NCBI RefSeq assembly: GCF_029094545.1
Contig: NZ_CP117835.1
Coordinates: 2,770,001-2,834,000 of the forward strand
Source of the DNA: Alkalihalophilus pseudofirmus
Lineage (GTDB): Bacteria > Bacillota > Bacilli > Bacillales > Bacillaceae_D
DNA: 64,000 bases
Reading direction: 5' to 3'
How positions within the stretch are numbered: position 1 is the stretch's first letter; each line of letters begins with the position of its first letter. The notes below the pieces were generated by a model. It was not told the DNA's origin and did no database searches. It saw only the letters and a list, made by a program, of their open reading frames with translations. Below are positions 18,317-26,395 of this stretch, in pieces. The position numbers and the translations under genes are program-made.

Positions 18317-19561
18317 TTATTTCATTATAGTAAATCCAACAAACATGGACAAATTACCAGTAATATATTCACCCACCCGGAAAAATAGTCCTGCTGGTTC
18401 ACCATTCATAGTATGAGACCCAATAAGTAATCTGCCTGTATAAGGTCCATCCCATGTGTCTATCGTTTGACTTGGCATCGGGTAATATTCTTGATAAACC
18501 ATTTGTTGATCTTGATAGTAATCAAGGTCCTGATCTAGAATATGATTATTTTCTACTACAGTAATCCCCCCGCCCTCTCGTCCTAGTACGGGCTTTTTAA
18601 CGTAGGAATATAGACCTGCCTGATCGTCATACGTGCGTAAAAAATAACGCTCAATTATTTCTTGTTCCCCTCTTGTATACCATTCTTTTTTCTTCTCAGT
18701 AATCAATGAGAGGACTGCTTTGGACTGCATCATTAATGCTTGTGGAGGATTTATCAACTTTACTTTGCCTTCTAATACGTTTACAAGAAATTGCTCACCA
18801 ATCGACTCGCCCGTACCGCTTTTCTCATGAAGAAAGTATTCAAGTGGATAAAGACGGTATAAAAAGTGGATCTGATTGCCGCTCGGATCATATACCCCAT
18901 CTTTTCTTACTTCTATCTCCTCTAATGGGATGTAGTCTGCATTTTGAGGGTAGTGTTGCATCAAATACTTTGCTGTTAGCTTATCCTCATCATGCCAATT
19001 CGCAGCTGTAAAGTAGAGCGTATCTGAACTTCTTATCTGGTAATCTTTTATAACCTGATCCCATGCTTCTTTTACAAGCCGGTTTATCCCTTCATTAGGA
19101 TTTTCCACTTGATGCACGTTCGCTAGACGGTTCTGAGCAATAGCTGCTTCAACTAGTCCAACAGGTGTATCAGTATTTGCTTCTATTACCTTTAATCCAT
19201 GTACTGAAGCAATAAAATCATATCTAGTAAAGTATGAAAAGCGTTTACTCTGATCTTCCAACAAAAGATCCCACAGCATAATTGGAATGCCTAATCGATG
19301 CATGATACTAGGATTCTCTTTGATCATTTTATATGTTTTTATATAAATTGCATCTACTGCCCTTGTTGCATTTTTAATCTCGGTATACATCGCATGAGGA
19401 ACTTCTAGCATAGAATCACTCATATATTGATGTTCTTCGTAATTCTCATATAGAGTAGCCCATGTAAAACCAGCTTTCGCCATTTCATCATAGAGTGATT
19501 CAAAACGATTAAGATACTTTTCTTGCTCAAAAGGTGTTGTCAATGAGCGGTATGGTAACAT
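18317..19561 (-). CDS. Glutathionylspermidine synthase-like ATP-grasp ligase (YjfC/YgiC family), copy 1
   Basis: A 414-residue ATP-grasp amidoligase related to the synthetase half of glutathionylspermidine synthase. These enzymes form amide bonds between a carboxylate and an amine at ATP cost. Seen: the HGLKVIEANTDTPVG substrate/ATP region (about residues 130-144), YRLYPLEYFL, LINPPQALMMQSKAVLSLI, and the nucleotide-site KPVLGREGGG. Bacilli do not make glutathionylspermidine, so the true substrate is unknown, probably a peptide or polyamine-like group. I start at ATG 19561 because AGGAGG lies seven bases upstream. The gene follows DUF350 by 19 bases, so it is in the same operon. Confidence 0.87.
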   Translation of the reverse strand: MLPYRSLTTPFEQEKYLNRFESLYDEMAKAGFTWATLYENYEEHQYMSDSMLEVPHAMYTEIKNATRAVDAIYIKTYKMIKENPSIMHRLGIPIMLWDLLLEDQSKRFSYFTRYDFIASVHGLKVIEANTDTPVGLVEAAIAQNRLANVHQVENPNEGINRLVKEAWDQVIKDYQIRSSDTLYFTAANWHDEDKLTAKYLMQHYPQNADYIPLEEIEVRKDGVYDPSGNQIHFLYRLYPLEYFLHEKSGTGESIGEQFLVNVLEGKVKLINPPQALMMQSKAVLSLITEKKKEWYTRGEQEIIERYFLRTYDDQAGLYSYVKKPVLGREGGGITVVENNHILDQDLDYYQDQQMVYQEYYPMPSQTIDTWDGPYTGRLLIGSHTMNGEPAGLFFRVGEYITGNLSMFVGFTIMK

Positions 19562-19580
19562 ATCTGCTCCTCCTATCAAG

Positions 19581-19997
19581 TTAATAACTGATTGTTGCAG
19601 CGACAATAATGCCTACTAATACAGAAATGCCTCCAAGGAACAACCCGACTGCCACATTACCCTTTTCTACCTCATTTGCTAAATTGGTATTTCGTGTAAA
19701 GGCATGTTCTAATACAAAATGAAGCAACACTTGAATAATAATAGCAATTAATGCCCAGATCGCTAAGTCTACTAAATTGATTGAACTTCTGATCGCTGAT
19801 TGCAACACAACAACCAGGCCTGCCATTTTCCCTAGTAACTTAAGAGAAACGGCCACATTCCCTGCTCGTATCAAGTCTCTTTCTGAATAAGGAGTTAGCC
19901 GCTTAAAAATAAACGTTCCTATTAGAAATAATATAAATGATGTTGCTAAATAAATGAGAAAATGATCAAATGTTTGTAGATAATATAAAATGTCCAC
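19581..19997 (-). CDS. DUF350 membrane protein (YjfL family)
   Basis: A 138-residue integral membrane protein with four helices. They are arranged as two repeats, each containing a GN-AV-L-LxG pattern (GNVAVSLKLLGKMAGLVV and later GNVAVGLFLGGISVLVG). This internal duplication is the hallmark of DUF350. In E. coli the homologue yjfL neighbours yjfM (DUF1190) and yjfC (ATP-grasp). The same combination is seen here. It lies three bases after copy 2 of the ligase and directly before copy 1, between the two enzymes. The function is unknown. It may be a membrane platform for the ligases, by inference. Confidence 0.88.
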   Translation of the reverse strand: MDILYYLQTFDHFLIYLATSFILFLIGTFIFKRLTPYSERDLIRAGNVAVSLKLLGKMAGLVVVLQSAIRSSINLVDLAIWALIAIIIQVLLHFVLEHAFTRNTNLANEVEKGNVAVGLFLGGISVLVGIIVAATISY

Positions 19998-20000
19998 TAG

Positions 20001-21254
20001 TTAGGTATCCCCTTTCACTACACAAGGCAAAAAATATGATAAATTATCAGTAATGGCTGCACCTGCACGAAACCCAAATGCGCTCGCTTTTTCTCCAACA
20101 ACAAAACTGCCAATTAGCAAATGCATTTCTTTTGCACCTAATTCTGTGTTAACGACGGCCGTTGGCAGTTCCACGTATTTTTGAAATACTTTAATAAACT
20201 CGTCGTATGTATTGTGCGTCTCTTCTCCAATCACGCGGCCAAATTCTTTTATTCTTACCGTATCACCTTCTCTGCCGAATATAGGCTTAGAAACATATTT
20301 CTCTCCTGTTTCTACGAAAGGCTCCTCATCTAAGTATGTCGGCAAAAAATACGTTTCAATGATTTGGTGGTCGTAATCAGAAAAGTATGGATGATTCGCT
20401 TCATGCAGCCCCCATATAACAGCAAGCATTGCTTTTGTCTGCATTAAAAAAGCTGATGGCGGATTAAGGATTCCAACCTTTTTGTGTTCGACTAATTGCA
20501 AAAATGCTTCTCCAATCAGATAGCCATCATCTGTCTGATCTCGCACTAATGCTTCAAGCGGATAAGTATGACGGTAGACTATATCTATCTTCTTTCCATC
20601 TTGATCATATACTCCAGCTTCCCTCTCACCAGTATTTACAATAAGTTCATCTAATGGGATAAAAGCAGCGCCTGGAATCTTAGCAGACTTCATCAAATAG
20701 TTTAAGGTTTCACGATCTTCTATATCCTCTTTATGAGCGGTAAATACAACATATGGATACTCCATCAAGCCTAAGTAATCAGATAATTGATTAACGGCTG
20801 CTCGCACATTCTCGCCTATTTTCTCATCTTCTCCTTCATTAGGATCAGCACAGTCAAAGCTGTTTGCGACTTTGCCGTTTACTTCAAACACCTCTCTTAT
20901 AAAGGTCGGTGTATCCGCATTGAACTCTAAGATCTTTAATCCGTTTTTAGTGTCGACAAAGTCAAAACGGCCGATAACCGTTTCAAAGCTGATAGTCTCC
21001 TTTTTCAAAAGCGAGAGGGTTTGTTTAGGAACGCCAAGCTGTATGAACGTTTCCTCTTCCGCTAGTCTTACTAATTGATTCGTTTTCTTAAAAATGGAGT
21101 ATGCCTCTTGAGTTGCTTGCTGAACTTCTGCTACCTGCCTATTAGAAAGTGGAATATAATCATATAAAGCATATTCCATACCATATAATCGATCCCAAAA
21201 ATGATCGATCTGATTGTAAAAACTATCACGACGCTCTTTGTAACTACCCTCCAA
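20001..21254 (-). CDS. Glutathionylspermidine synthase-like ATP-grasp ligase (YgiC/YjfC family), copy 2
   Basis: A 417-residue paralogue of the 18317-19561 enzyme. Both ATP-grasp sites look intact: GLKILEFNADTPTF and SKPIFGREGD, plus LNPPSAFLMQTKAMLAVIWG. The family start region KERRDSFYNQIDHFWDRLYG lies at the very N-terminus. I choose TTG at 21254 with GGAGGTGG six bases before it. An ATG 45 codons upstream would lie entirely within the lipoprotein gene and add a low-complexity tail. This gives an 11-bp overlap with the lipoprotein stop, so translation is likely coupled. The substrate is unknown. Confidence 0.85.
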   Translation of the reverse strand: MEGSYKERRDSFYNQIDHFWDRLYGMEYALYDYIPLSNRQVAEVQQATQEAYSIFKKTNQLVRLAEEETFIQLGVPKQTLSLLKKETISFETVIGRFDFVDTKNGLKILEFNADTPTFIREVFEVNGKVANSFDCADPNEGEDEKIGENVRAAVNQLSDYLGLMEYPYVVFTAHKEDIEDRETLNYLMKSAKIPGAAFIPLDELIVNTGEREAGVYDQDGKKIDIVYRHTYPLEALVRDQTDDGYLIGEAFLQLVEHKKVGILNPPSAFLMQTKAMLAVIWGLHEANHPYFSDYDHQIIETYFLPTYLDEEPFVETGEKYVSKPIFGREGDTVRIKEFGRVIGEETHNTYDEFIKVFQKYVELPTAVVNTELGAKEMHLLIGSFVVGEKASAFGFRAGAAITDNLSYFLPCVVKGDT

Positions 21255-21723
21255 AAAAACCACCTCCACCCATTCCTGAGCGGGAGTTCGTTGTTTGGTT
21301 ATTATTTTGCTGGGATTGATTTTGCTGGTTCGTTTGTTGATTTTGATTTGACTGCTGGTTTGTTTGTGAATTTGTGCTTGTGGAGCCATCTTGTCTTTGA
21401 TTCGTTACTGGTGAGCTTCCTGCACTACCTAACGCTCTTCCGGCCATAAATGCGGCAAACGTTGGAAACCAGCTTCCACCTGCATAATAGTGACCATGGT
21501 GTTCTGACCCTTCTTCGGCACATTGATAAGCTTCTGCCTCTGCATCCCAAGTCCAAACTTCACAGCCTGTTTCCTCTGGAGATGGAGGGGGTTCCTCAGG
21601 TGATGTTTGCGGGATGTTTACTAAGTCTTCTGTATTGGGACTGTAGCATGCACTCAAACTTGCTAAGGCAAAGCTTGTACCAATTATTCCTTTTAGCAAG
21701 CGATCCGTTTTCGGTTTATTCAT
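21244..21723 (-). CDS. Lipoprotein resembling YgiB/DUF1190, Gln/Asn-rich
   Basis: A 159-residue exported protein with lipobox LASLSAC (Cys26). It then has an acidic Pro-rich stretch, a conserved-looking CEVWTWDAEAEAYQCAEEG pair of cysteines, and GGSWFPTFAAFMAGRALG. A long Gln/Asn/Thr-rich region follows, ending in SGMGGGGFFGG. E. coli YgiB/YjfM (DUF1190) share the order lipobox, GSFW-type segment, low-complexity tail, and they also sit before an ATP-grasp gene. I therefore infer the same role without claiming clear sequence homology. It is the first gene of the operon. A surface-exposed target or substrate of the ligases is possible. Confidence 0.65.
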   Translation of the reverse strand: MNKPKTDRLLKGIIGTSFALASLSACYSPNTEDLVNIPQTSPEEPPPSPEETGCEVWTWDAEAEAYQCAEEGSEHHGHYYAGGSWFPTFAAFMAGRALGSAGSSPVTNQRQDGSTSTNSQTNQQSNQNQQTNQQNQSQQNNNQTTNSRSGMGGGGFFGG

Positions 21724-21890
21724 TTTTTACACCTCCACTACCTTATACGATGATTGTTCATATTTGTTTCATTTTTCTACCGTTGTCATTCTAGCATATA
21801 TTTATTTAAAAAAGATGTTTGATTCATATTTTATCGGGTATAAGTATAGGATTAAGGATTTTTAATTTATTCAACATTAAGAGAGGAAGG

Positions 21891-22619
21891 ATGTTTGTTT
21901 TGAACATCTCTCAAGAAGCGCTGCACGATTTCGTGTGGGGCTTAATCGCATGCCGTTATACTTATGGAACAACTGTTAAAGAGGAAGAGAACCTAATTCA
22001 GGTTACATACGGATATCCTGTTGGTGATAGAAGACATGAGCTTTTCATTACTCCCTTTGGGCTTAGAAAAGTATTCAAAAAAGCTCCCTTTAGCCCTCAT
22101 TATTTGACACTCGTTACTTCAAGGCAAGAAGCACCTCAGCTATATTCTTATTATCTTTCATCCTCTCACTATCTCATGATCCTAGAAGATATTGCTGCAC
22201 TCGAATTGAGCACTTCTTACAAATCGGCAGATATGAAACTTAGTGAAATAACGGATTATACAGAAGCACAGGAAGTGAACACGTATTTTCAGTTAAATGC
22301 TGTAAATTTAGAACAGATAGAACAGGAAGGGATTAACCAATATGTAATGTACGATCACCTAACACCTGTCGGATTTGGCCGAATCTCTTCAACGAGAAAG
22401 TCAAAACGAGCCTGTTTAGATAATATTTATATTGACCCTGATTATCGAAAGCAAGGGTTAGGGAGCCACTTATGTGAAAAAATCATTCTCTATTCCGCCC
22501 CCCATACAACGAGCTGGATTTTAGCTTCTAGTCAAATGGGCTTCAGCATCTATCTCAAACTGGGGTTTAGAAACACAGCTTTCTTATTTACGTACAAAAA
22601 AAGGTCTAACTCTATATGA
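21891..22619 (+). CDS. GNAT-family N-acetyltransferase
   Basis: An acyl-CoA-dependent acetyltransferase of about 242 residues. The catalytic domain is C-terminal, with DNIYIDPDYRKQGLGSHLC (acetyl-CoA motif A) around residue 180 and a terminal FSIYLKLGFRNTAFLF. The N-terminal half has no recognised domain. Start choice is open. ATG 21891 is directly against the GGAAGG site, while TTG at 21900 has proper nine-base spacing. The gene is divergent from the lipoprotein/ATP-grasp operon, and its 3' end overlaps that of the cbiA paralogue by 8 bases. The substrate is unknown. Confidence 0.85.
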   Translation: MFVLNISQEALHDFVWGLIACRYTYGTTVKEEENLIQVTYGYPVGDRRHELFITPFGLRKVFKKAPFSPHYLTLVTSRQEAPQLYSYYLSSSHYLMILEDIAALELSTSYKSADMKLSEITDYTEAQEVNTYFQLNAVNLEQIEQEGINQYVMYDHLTPVGFGRISSTRKSKRACLDNIYIDPDYRKQGLGSHLCEKIILYSAPHTTSWILASSQMGFSIYLKLGFRNTAFLFTYKKRSNSI

Positions 22620-22632
22620 GGTTAGACCTTTT
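22599..22632. terminator. Bidirectional terminator inside two overlapping gene ends
   Basis: The perfect 12-bp stem AAAAGGTCTAAC/GTTAGACCTTTT spans the convergent stop codons of the GNAT gene and the cbiA paralogue. Each stop codon lies in the loop or stem. T-runs exist on both strands. Confidence 0.85.
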
Positions 22633-24000
22633 CTTCTTATATTCGGAGCAGGCATTAATTATATTTTTGACTACCAAAGGATTGGAGGCAAAATGAAGAT
22701 GGATATAACTAGCTACAAGAGAATCTCCTAAATATCCTTGGAACTGGTTCTTACCCCAGCTATCATATTGAAAACAAGGGTTAACTTCTTCATGGCTTCT
22801 AATAGAAGAATAATGAAATTCATGTCCTCTAAGCTTCGTCCCTTTTATTCCTAGTATTGAATCTTCTACAATATTTACTTCTCTGTACCCAATAGCTGAT
22901 AAGGTTTCATTCATCTGAATTTGCTGCGGAATAATACCTGCCATAGGGTATCTTTTTCCGTTTGTCAATCTAAGGCTTTCACATAAGAGCATATAGCCCC
23001 CACACTCTGCAAAAATCGGCATTTGGTCAACAACCGCCTCTTTTAGTTGTTTAAATAATAATGGATGAGAGGAAAGTCGGCTCGCATATTCTTCTGGGAA
23101 GCCCCCGCCTAAATAAAGCCCGTCACAATCAGCTGGAATGCCTTCTCCTTTCAATGGAGAAAAGTAGCATAGATCAGCTCCTGCCTGCCTTAGCAATTCG
23201 AGATTTGCTTCGTAATAAAAATGAAATGCTTCATCATAAGCAACTCCTATTTTCACCTTTTCTTTAGCAGGTGAACTGTATTTGACTTCACGTGGGGGAG
23301 GGGGAATAATAGGTGCTTCGCTCGCTATCTTATCGATCAGATCTAGATCAAACTGCTTTTCGATCGTAACGCTTAATTGTTCAATCAAACGATCATATTC
23401 ACCTTCTTGAAGAGCGGATATCAGTCCTAGTTGACGCTCTGGCAAAGTGGGTGTATCCCCTGTTTTAAGGTACCCGACTACAGGAATCTGGCATAATTGT
23501 TCAATTGCGCTCTTACATAATTCCGCATGGCCTGAACTCCCTGCCTGATTAAGAATCACTCCTTTAATCGTGGCATCGCTTTGAAGTAGTTGAAATCCTC
23601 TCACCATCGCTGCTGCACTTCTAGCTGCTCCGCTGATATTAATTACTAATAAACTAGGAGCAGCTAAGATTTTGCTTATTTCGTATGTGCTCCCCTCATC
23701 ACTTAAGGCTGAACGGCCATCATAATAACCCATCATTCCTTCAATGATTGATAGGTCCGCATCATTACTTCCATTTATAAATGTTTGCCTAACCCATTCA
23801 GATGAAGTCATCCATGTATCTAGTTGATGAGACGTACGCTTTGTAATAGCGCGATGAAACGTTGGATCAATATAATCGGGGCCGCATTTATATCCTTGAA
23901 CGCTTTTACCTTTCTTTTTATAGGTTGCCATTAAACCTAACGTAATGGTTGTTTTCCCTACTCCGCTGTCTGTACCTGTAACTACGAATCGTGGCTGCAT
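22612..24000 (-). CDS. cbiA: Cobyrinate a,c-diamide synthase paralogue (outside the main operon)
   Basis: A 462-residue glutamine-dependent amidotransferase of the CobB/CbiA family. It has an N-terminal dethiobiotin-synthetase-like ATPase (GTDSGVGKTTITLGLMATY; YKCGPDYIDPTFH; IIEGMMGYYDG) and a C-terminal class I-like glutaminase (GLYLGGGFPEEYA; catalytic Cys in FAECGGYML; His in SYIHLHFAS). All key residues are present. It starts at ATG 24000 with AGGAGTGAG upstream, and a longer frame is unlikely. A second full-length CbiA (41306-42694) sits in the cobalamin operon. This copy pairs with an MFS transporter and may act in corrinoid salvage or on another tetrapyrrole. Confidence 0.88.
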   Translation of the reverse strand: MQPRFVVTGTDSGVGKTTITLGLMATYKKKGKSVQGYKCGPDYIDPTFHRAITKRTSHQLDTWMTSSEWVRQTFINGSNDADLSIIEGMMGYYDGRSALSDEGSTYEISKILAAPSLLVINISGAARSAAAMVRGFQLLQSDATIKGVILNQAGSSGHAELCKSAIEQLCQIPVVGYLKTGDTPTLPERQLGLISALQEGEYDRLIEQLSVTIEKQFDLDLIDKIASEAPIIPPPPREVKYSSPAKEKVKIGVAYDEAFHFYYEANLELLRQAGADLCYFSPLKGEGIPADCDGLYLGGGFPEEYASRLSSHPLLFKQLKEAVVDQMPIFAECGGYMLLCESLRLTNGKRYPMAGIIPQQIQMNETLSAIGYREVNIVEDSILGIKGTKLRGHEFHYSSIRSHEEVNPCFQYDSWGKNQFQGYLGDSLVASYIHLHFASNPLVVKNIINACSEYKKKRSNLI

Positions 24001-24019
24001 TTTTTTATTCTCACTCCTG

Positions 24020-25261
24020 CTACAAATGTGCTTTTTCTTGTTCAAATGAATAGACATCCTTTTTTCGCTGGAATTGATGCATCTTCATACAAGTCATGCC
24101 CCCTATTAAACTAACAAATGCTGATAAAATAAGTGCTCCAAAATACTGATTTGTCATTTCTATAATGACCCCCGTAGCTAAAGGAGAAATGATCTGGCCG
24201 ACACTAAAAAAGATCGTGACAAACCCCATAGCTATAGGTACAGCTTTTGGAGAAACAAAATCTGCTACAGCCGCATTCATAATCGTTGGGACGGCCCATA
24301 AAGTAAGCCCGTATATACCTACTTCAATAGCAACCAATAATGGAGATATAGAAATAGATAACGCGATAAGCATTGTAAATTGAATCAGCAATACAGCTGA
24401 TAATGCGTACATTCTCCCTAATTTATCAGATATCGTCCCCCATATAAACCCGCTTGCTATACTGAGCGCTCCTGCAATAGAGAAATAGAGCCCTGATCGT
24501 TCTTTTGAGTAACCTAAATCAAACATAAGATAATCAACTAAAAAAGTAGAAAATACTAAATAACTGAATCCCCAAGATAAGTATATAAATCCTATTGTCC
24601 ACACTCTTTTATTACGATAAATAGAGGGTGTTGAATTCATATCTAAGGAACGGTCATTATTTATCGGGGGTTGAACCTGATGTTTTAATGCTGGTGCATT
24701 TTTTAAGAATAACCCATTAAACAAGATAAATATAGAAGTAATCCCCGCTAGGATATACCAGCTGTCTCTCCAACCCTCCGCACTCTCACGAACGATTTGT
24801 GGAACAAGTATACCGCTTATGACCATCCCGACTCCAAGGCCGCCCATTGCAATCCCTATCGCCATTCCTTTGTTTTTATTTGAAAACCAGCTTCCAGCTA
24901 AGCCCATTGCTGGTATAGAAGAACCGCCTGAGCCTATCCCTAAAAGAAGCACACCAACGACAGCTACAAAGAAATTTGCTGCATTGGCATTAATAAGCAT
25001 CCCGACAATAATAATCGTAAGGGAGACGTTAATGACAACTTTTGCACCAATCTTAACGACAAAGTAACCTACAACAGCTACACTTATCAAATACCCTATA
25101 AAAGCAGCAGAGGCGACAAAGCCGATCTGCCTGTAATCTAGACCTATTCCATCTTTCATAAAAGGTAAAATGGCTCCTAAAGAAAAGCGGCCAAATCCAA
25201 GACTAGCAAGCATCGTCAAAAACAATAAAAATAAAATAACAGAGCTTTTTTGTATCTTCAG
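24020..25261 (-). CDS. MFS transporter (YbfB/OFA-like) adjacent to the cbiA paralogue
   Basis: A twelve-helix major facilitator of about 413 residues with DKLGRMYALSAV as the inner-loop signature. GLAGSWFSNKNKGMAIGIAM resembles the YbfB/YjiJ and oxalate-formate-antiporter groups. No ATG lies near the expected N-terminus. A CTG at 25261 with GGGGTG seven bases upstream would give KIQKSSVILFLLFLTMLASL, a normal first membrane helix. TTG at 25225 is the alternative. It precedes the cbiA paralogue by 19 bases, so the two are probably cotranscribed. The substrate is unknown, and a corrinoid or precursor is a context guess. Confidence 0.8.
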   Translation of the reverse strand: MKIQKSSVILFLLFLTMLASLGFGRFSLGAILPFMKDGIGLDYRQIGFVASAAFIGYLISVAVVGYFVVKIGAKVVINVSLTIIIVGMLINANAANFFVAVVGVLLLGIGSGGSSIPAMGLAGSWFSNKNKGMAIGIAMGGLGVGMVISGILVPQIVRESAEGWRDSWYILAGITSIFILFNGLFLKNAPALKHQVQPPINNDRSLDMNSTPSIYRNKRVWTIGFIYLSWGFSYLVFSTFLVDYLMFDLGYSKERSGLYFSIAGALSIASGFIWGTISDKLGRMYALSAVLLIQFTMLIALSISISPLLVAIEVGIYGLTLWAVPTIMNAAVADFVSPKAVPIAMGFVTIFFSVGQIISPLATGVIIEMTNQYFGALILSAFVSLIGGMTCMKMHQFQRKKDVYSFEQEKAHL

Positions 25262-25350
25262 ATGTAAACACCCCTTTAGGCGCCTTTTTATTTATATAGT
25301 CCATCCTTAGATAATTCGCGGGCAAGATGACTATTCCTGCAAATATACAG

Positions 25351-25384
25351 CAAAAAAGCCCTAGCGCACGACACCACTAGGACC
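25351..25384 (-). terminator. Terminator of the 25388-25927 gene
   Basis: GTCCTAG/CTAGGGC-type stem with further internal pairing and TTTTTT on the minus strand. Confidence 0.75.
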
Positions 25385-25387
25385 AAA

Positions 25388-25927
25388 TCATTTGATACTT
25401 GTACATTTTATGGTTTGATGAAAGTCATTACTTGTTAAAATAATATTTTCATCAAGCCCATTACACACTGCTAAATACCCCCGCTCTAAATTAAATCCAA
25501 TCCCGTCAATCACATAATCAACCGCTACCTTTCCACTTAATTGATCTTCTTTAAGGCAGGAGATATGAACCGTGCTTTCAATCATTTCTATTGATCGTAT
25601 CTCTTGATTTAATACTCTATGTATTTCATTTAATTTGTTCTCTTCCCATGATATCTGCATACTAGAAGGTGCGAACTCTAAATTAATTGTGTTAAAGGTG
25701 ATTGAATACTCGCCAATCCGATTTGCACAAAGCTCAATTTGCTCATTCCCTGCCTCAATAATCACAGGCATTTCTCTCAACCACCTATTACTTTGATGAT
25801 CCCAAGCAATCCATATACTTTCAATCGTTTTCCCTGTCAAGGCTACTAATTTTTCTTTATGTTCTGCTACTAAGTCCACGGGATTACTGATAAAGCGAGG
25901 TGAATAAGTATTAAGTCTACCCATCAC
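25388..25927 (-). CDS. Conserved-looking hypothetical protein
   Basis: I do not recognise this 179-residue protein. It is soluble and slightly acidic, with alternating hydrophobic strands suggesting a beta-rich fold and no signal peptide. Notable segments are ESIWIAWDHQSNRWLREMPV, the acidic SWEENKLNEIHRVLNQEI, and a C-terminal CNGLDENIILTSNDFHQT. It starts at ATG 25927 with GGAGG nearby and ends before its own terminator. It is transcribed toward the MFS/cbiA pair but is separated from it. No function can be assigned. Confidence 0.6.
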   Translation of the reverse strand: MMGRLNTYSPRFISNPVDLVAEHKEKLVALTGKTIESIWIAWDHQSNRWLREMPVIIEAGNEQIELCANRIGEYSITFNTINLEFAPSSMQISWEENKLNEIHRVLNQEIRSIEMIESTVHISCLKEDQLSGKVAVDYVIDGIGFNLERGYLAVCNGLDENIILTSNDFHQTIKCTSIK

Positions 25928-26095
25928 GGTCCTCCTTTTCCGATATCTCTTTGGCTCAACATGATTGTAGATTCATTAATATATGAATACCGATACCGAT
26001 GCCTTCTTTACCCCTATACCTATATTATTAATCATATAAACGTATATTGGAAGGAAAATCTAATTCATATAATAATTTGTAAATGTTAATACCCT

Positions 26096-26122
26096 GTTTA
26101 GCTCCACTTGAACCATGGGTAA
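26096..26122 (+). promoter_or_regulatory. Candidate SigB promoter for the small membrane protein gene
   Basis: GTTTAG (26096-26101), 15 bases, GGGTAA (26117-26122). This is close to the general-stress sigma consensus and lies about 30 bases before the ribosome binding site of the 62-residue gene. Confidence 0.5.
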
Positions 26123-26151
26123 GGGATAGATAAAAGGAGGAGGAATCAGGT

Positions 26152-26340
26152 ATGTTCCGAAATGTAAACAAACATCTATTTTATTGCATTATTTACCTTA
26201 TTGCCGCCTTAATTAGTGGAATCGGATTGCTTTTTAATCACAATATAAGCATCCTATTCGTCATTTTAACTGGTGTTTTTTTCATCCTATCTATACTTTC
26301 ATTTTCACGTTACTTAATGAATAAGCCCAAAAAACTTTAA
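26152..26340 (+). CDS. Small two-helix membrane protein of unknown function
   Basis: A 62-residue protein with two hydrophobic helices (FYCIIYLIAALISGIGLLF and ISILFVILTGVFFILSIL) and a basic C-terminus (NKPKKL). An exceptionally good ribosome binding site (AAAGGAGGAGG) and a SigB-like promoter support its being a real gene despite its size. It is convergent with the persulfide operon. The function is unknown. A stress-induced membrane peptide is a reasonable guess. Confidence 0.7.
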   Translation: MFRNVNKHLFYCIIYLIAALISGIGLLFNHNISILFVILTGVFFILSILSFSRYLMNKPKKL

Positions 26341-26355
26341 TCCATGTCCCAAATG

Positions 26356-26381
26356 AAAACCCCGCTGCTTAGGCAGCGGGG
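26356..26381 (-). terminator. Terminator at the end of the persulfide operon
   Basis: The 9-bp GC-rich stem CCCCGCTGC/GCAGCGGGG is followed by TTTT on the minus strand. It lies between convergent genes. Confidence 0.8.
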
Positions 26382-26395
26382 CTATTAAAGTGTTC

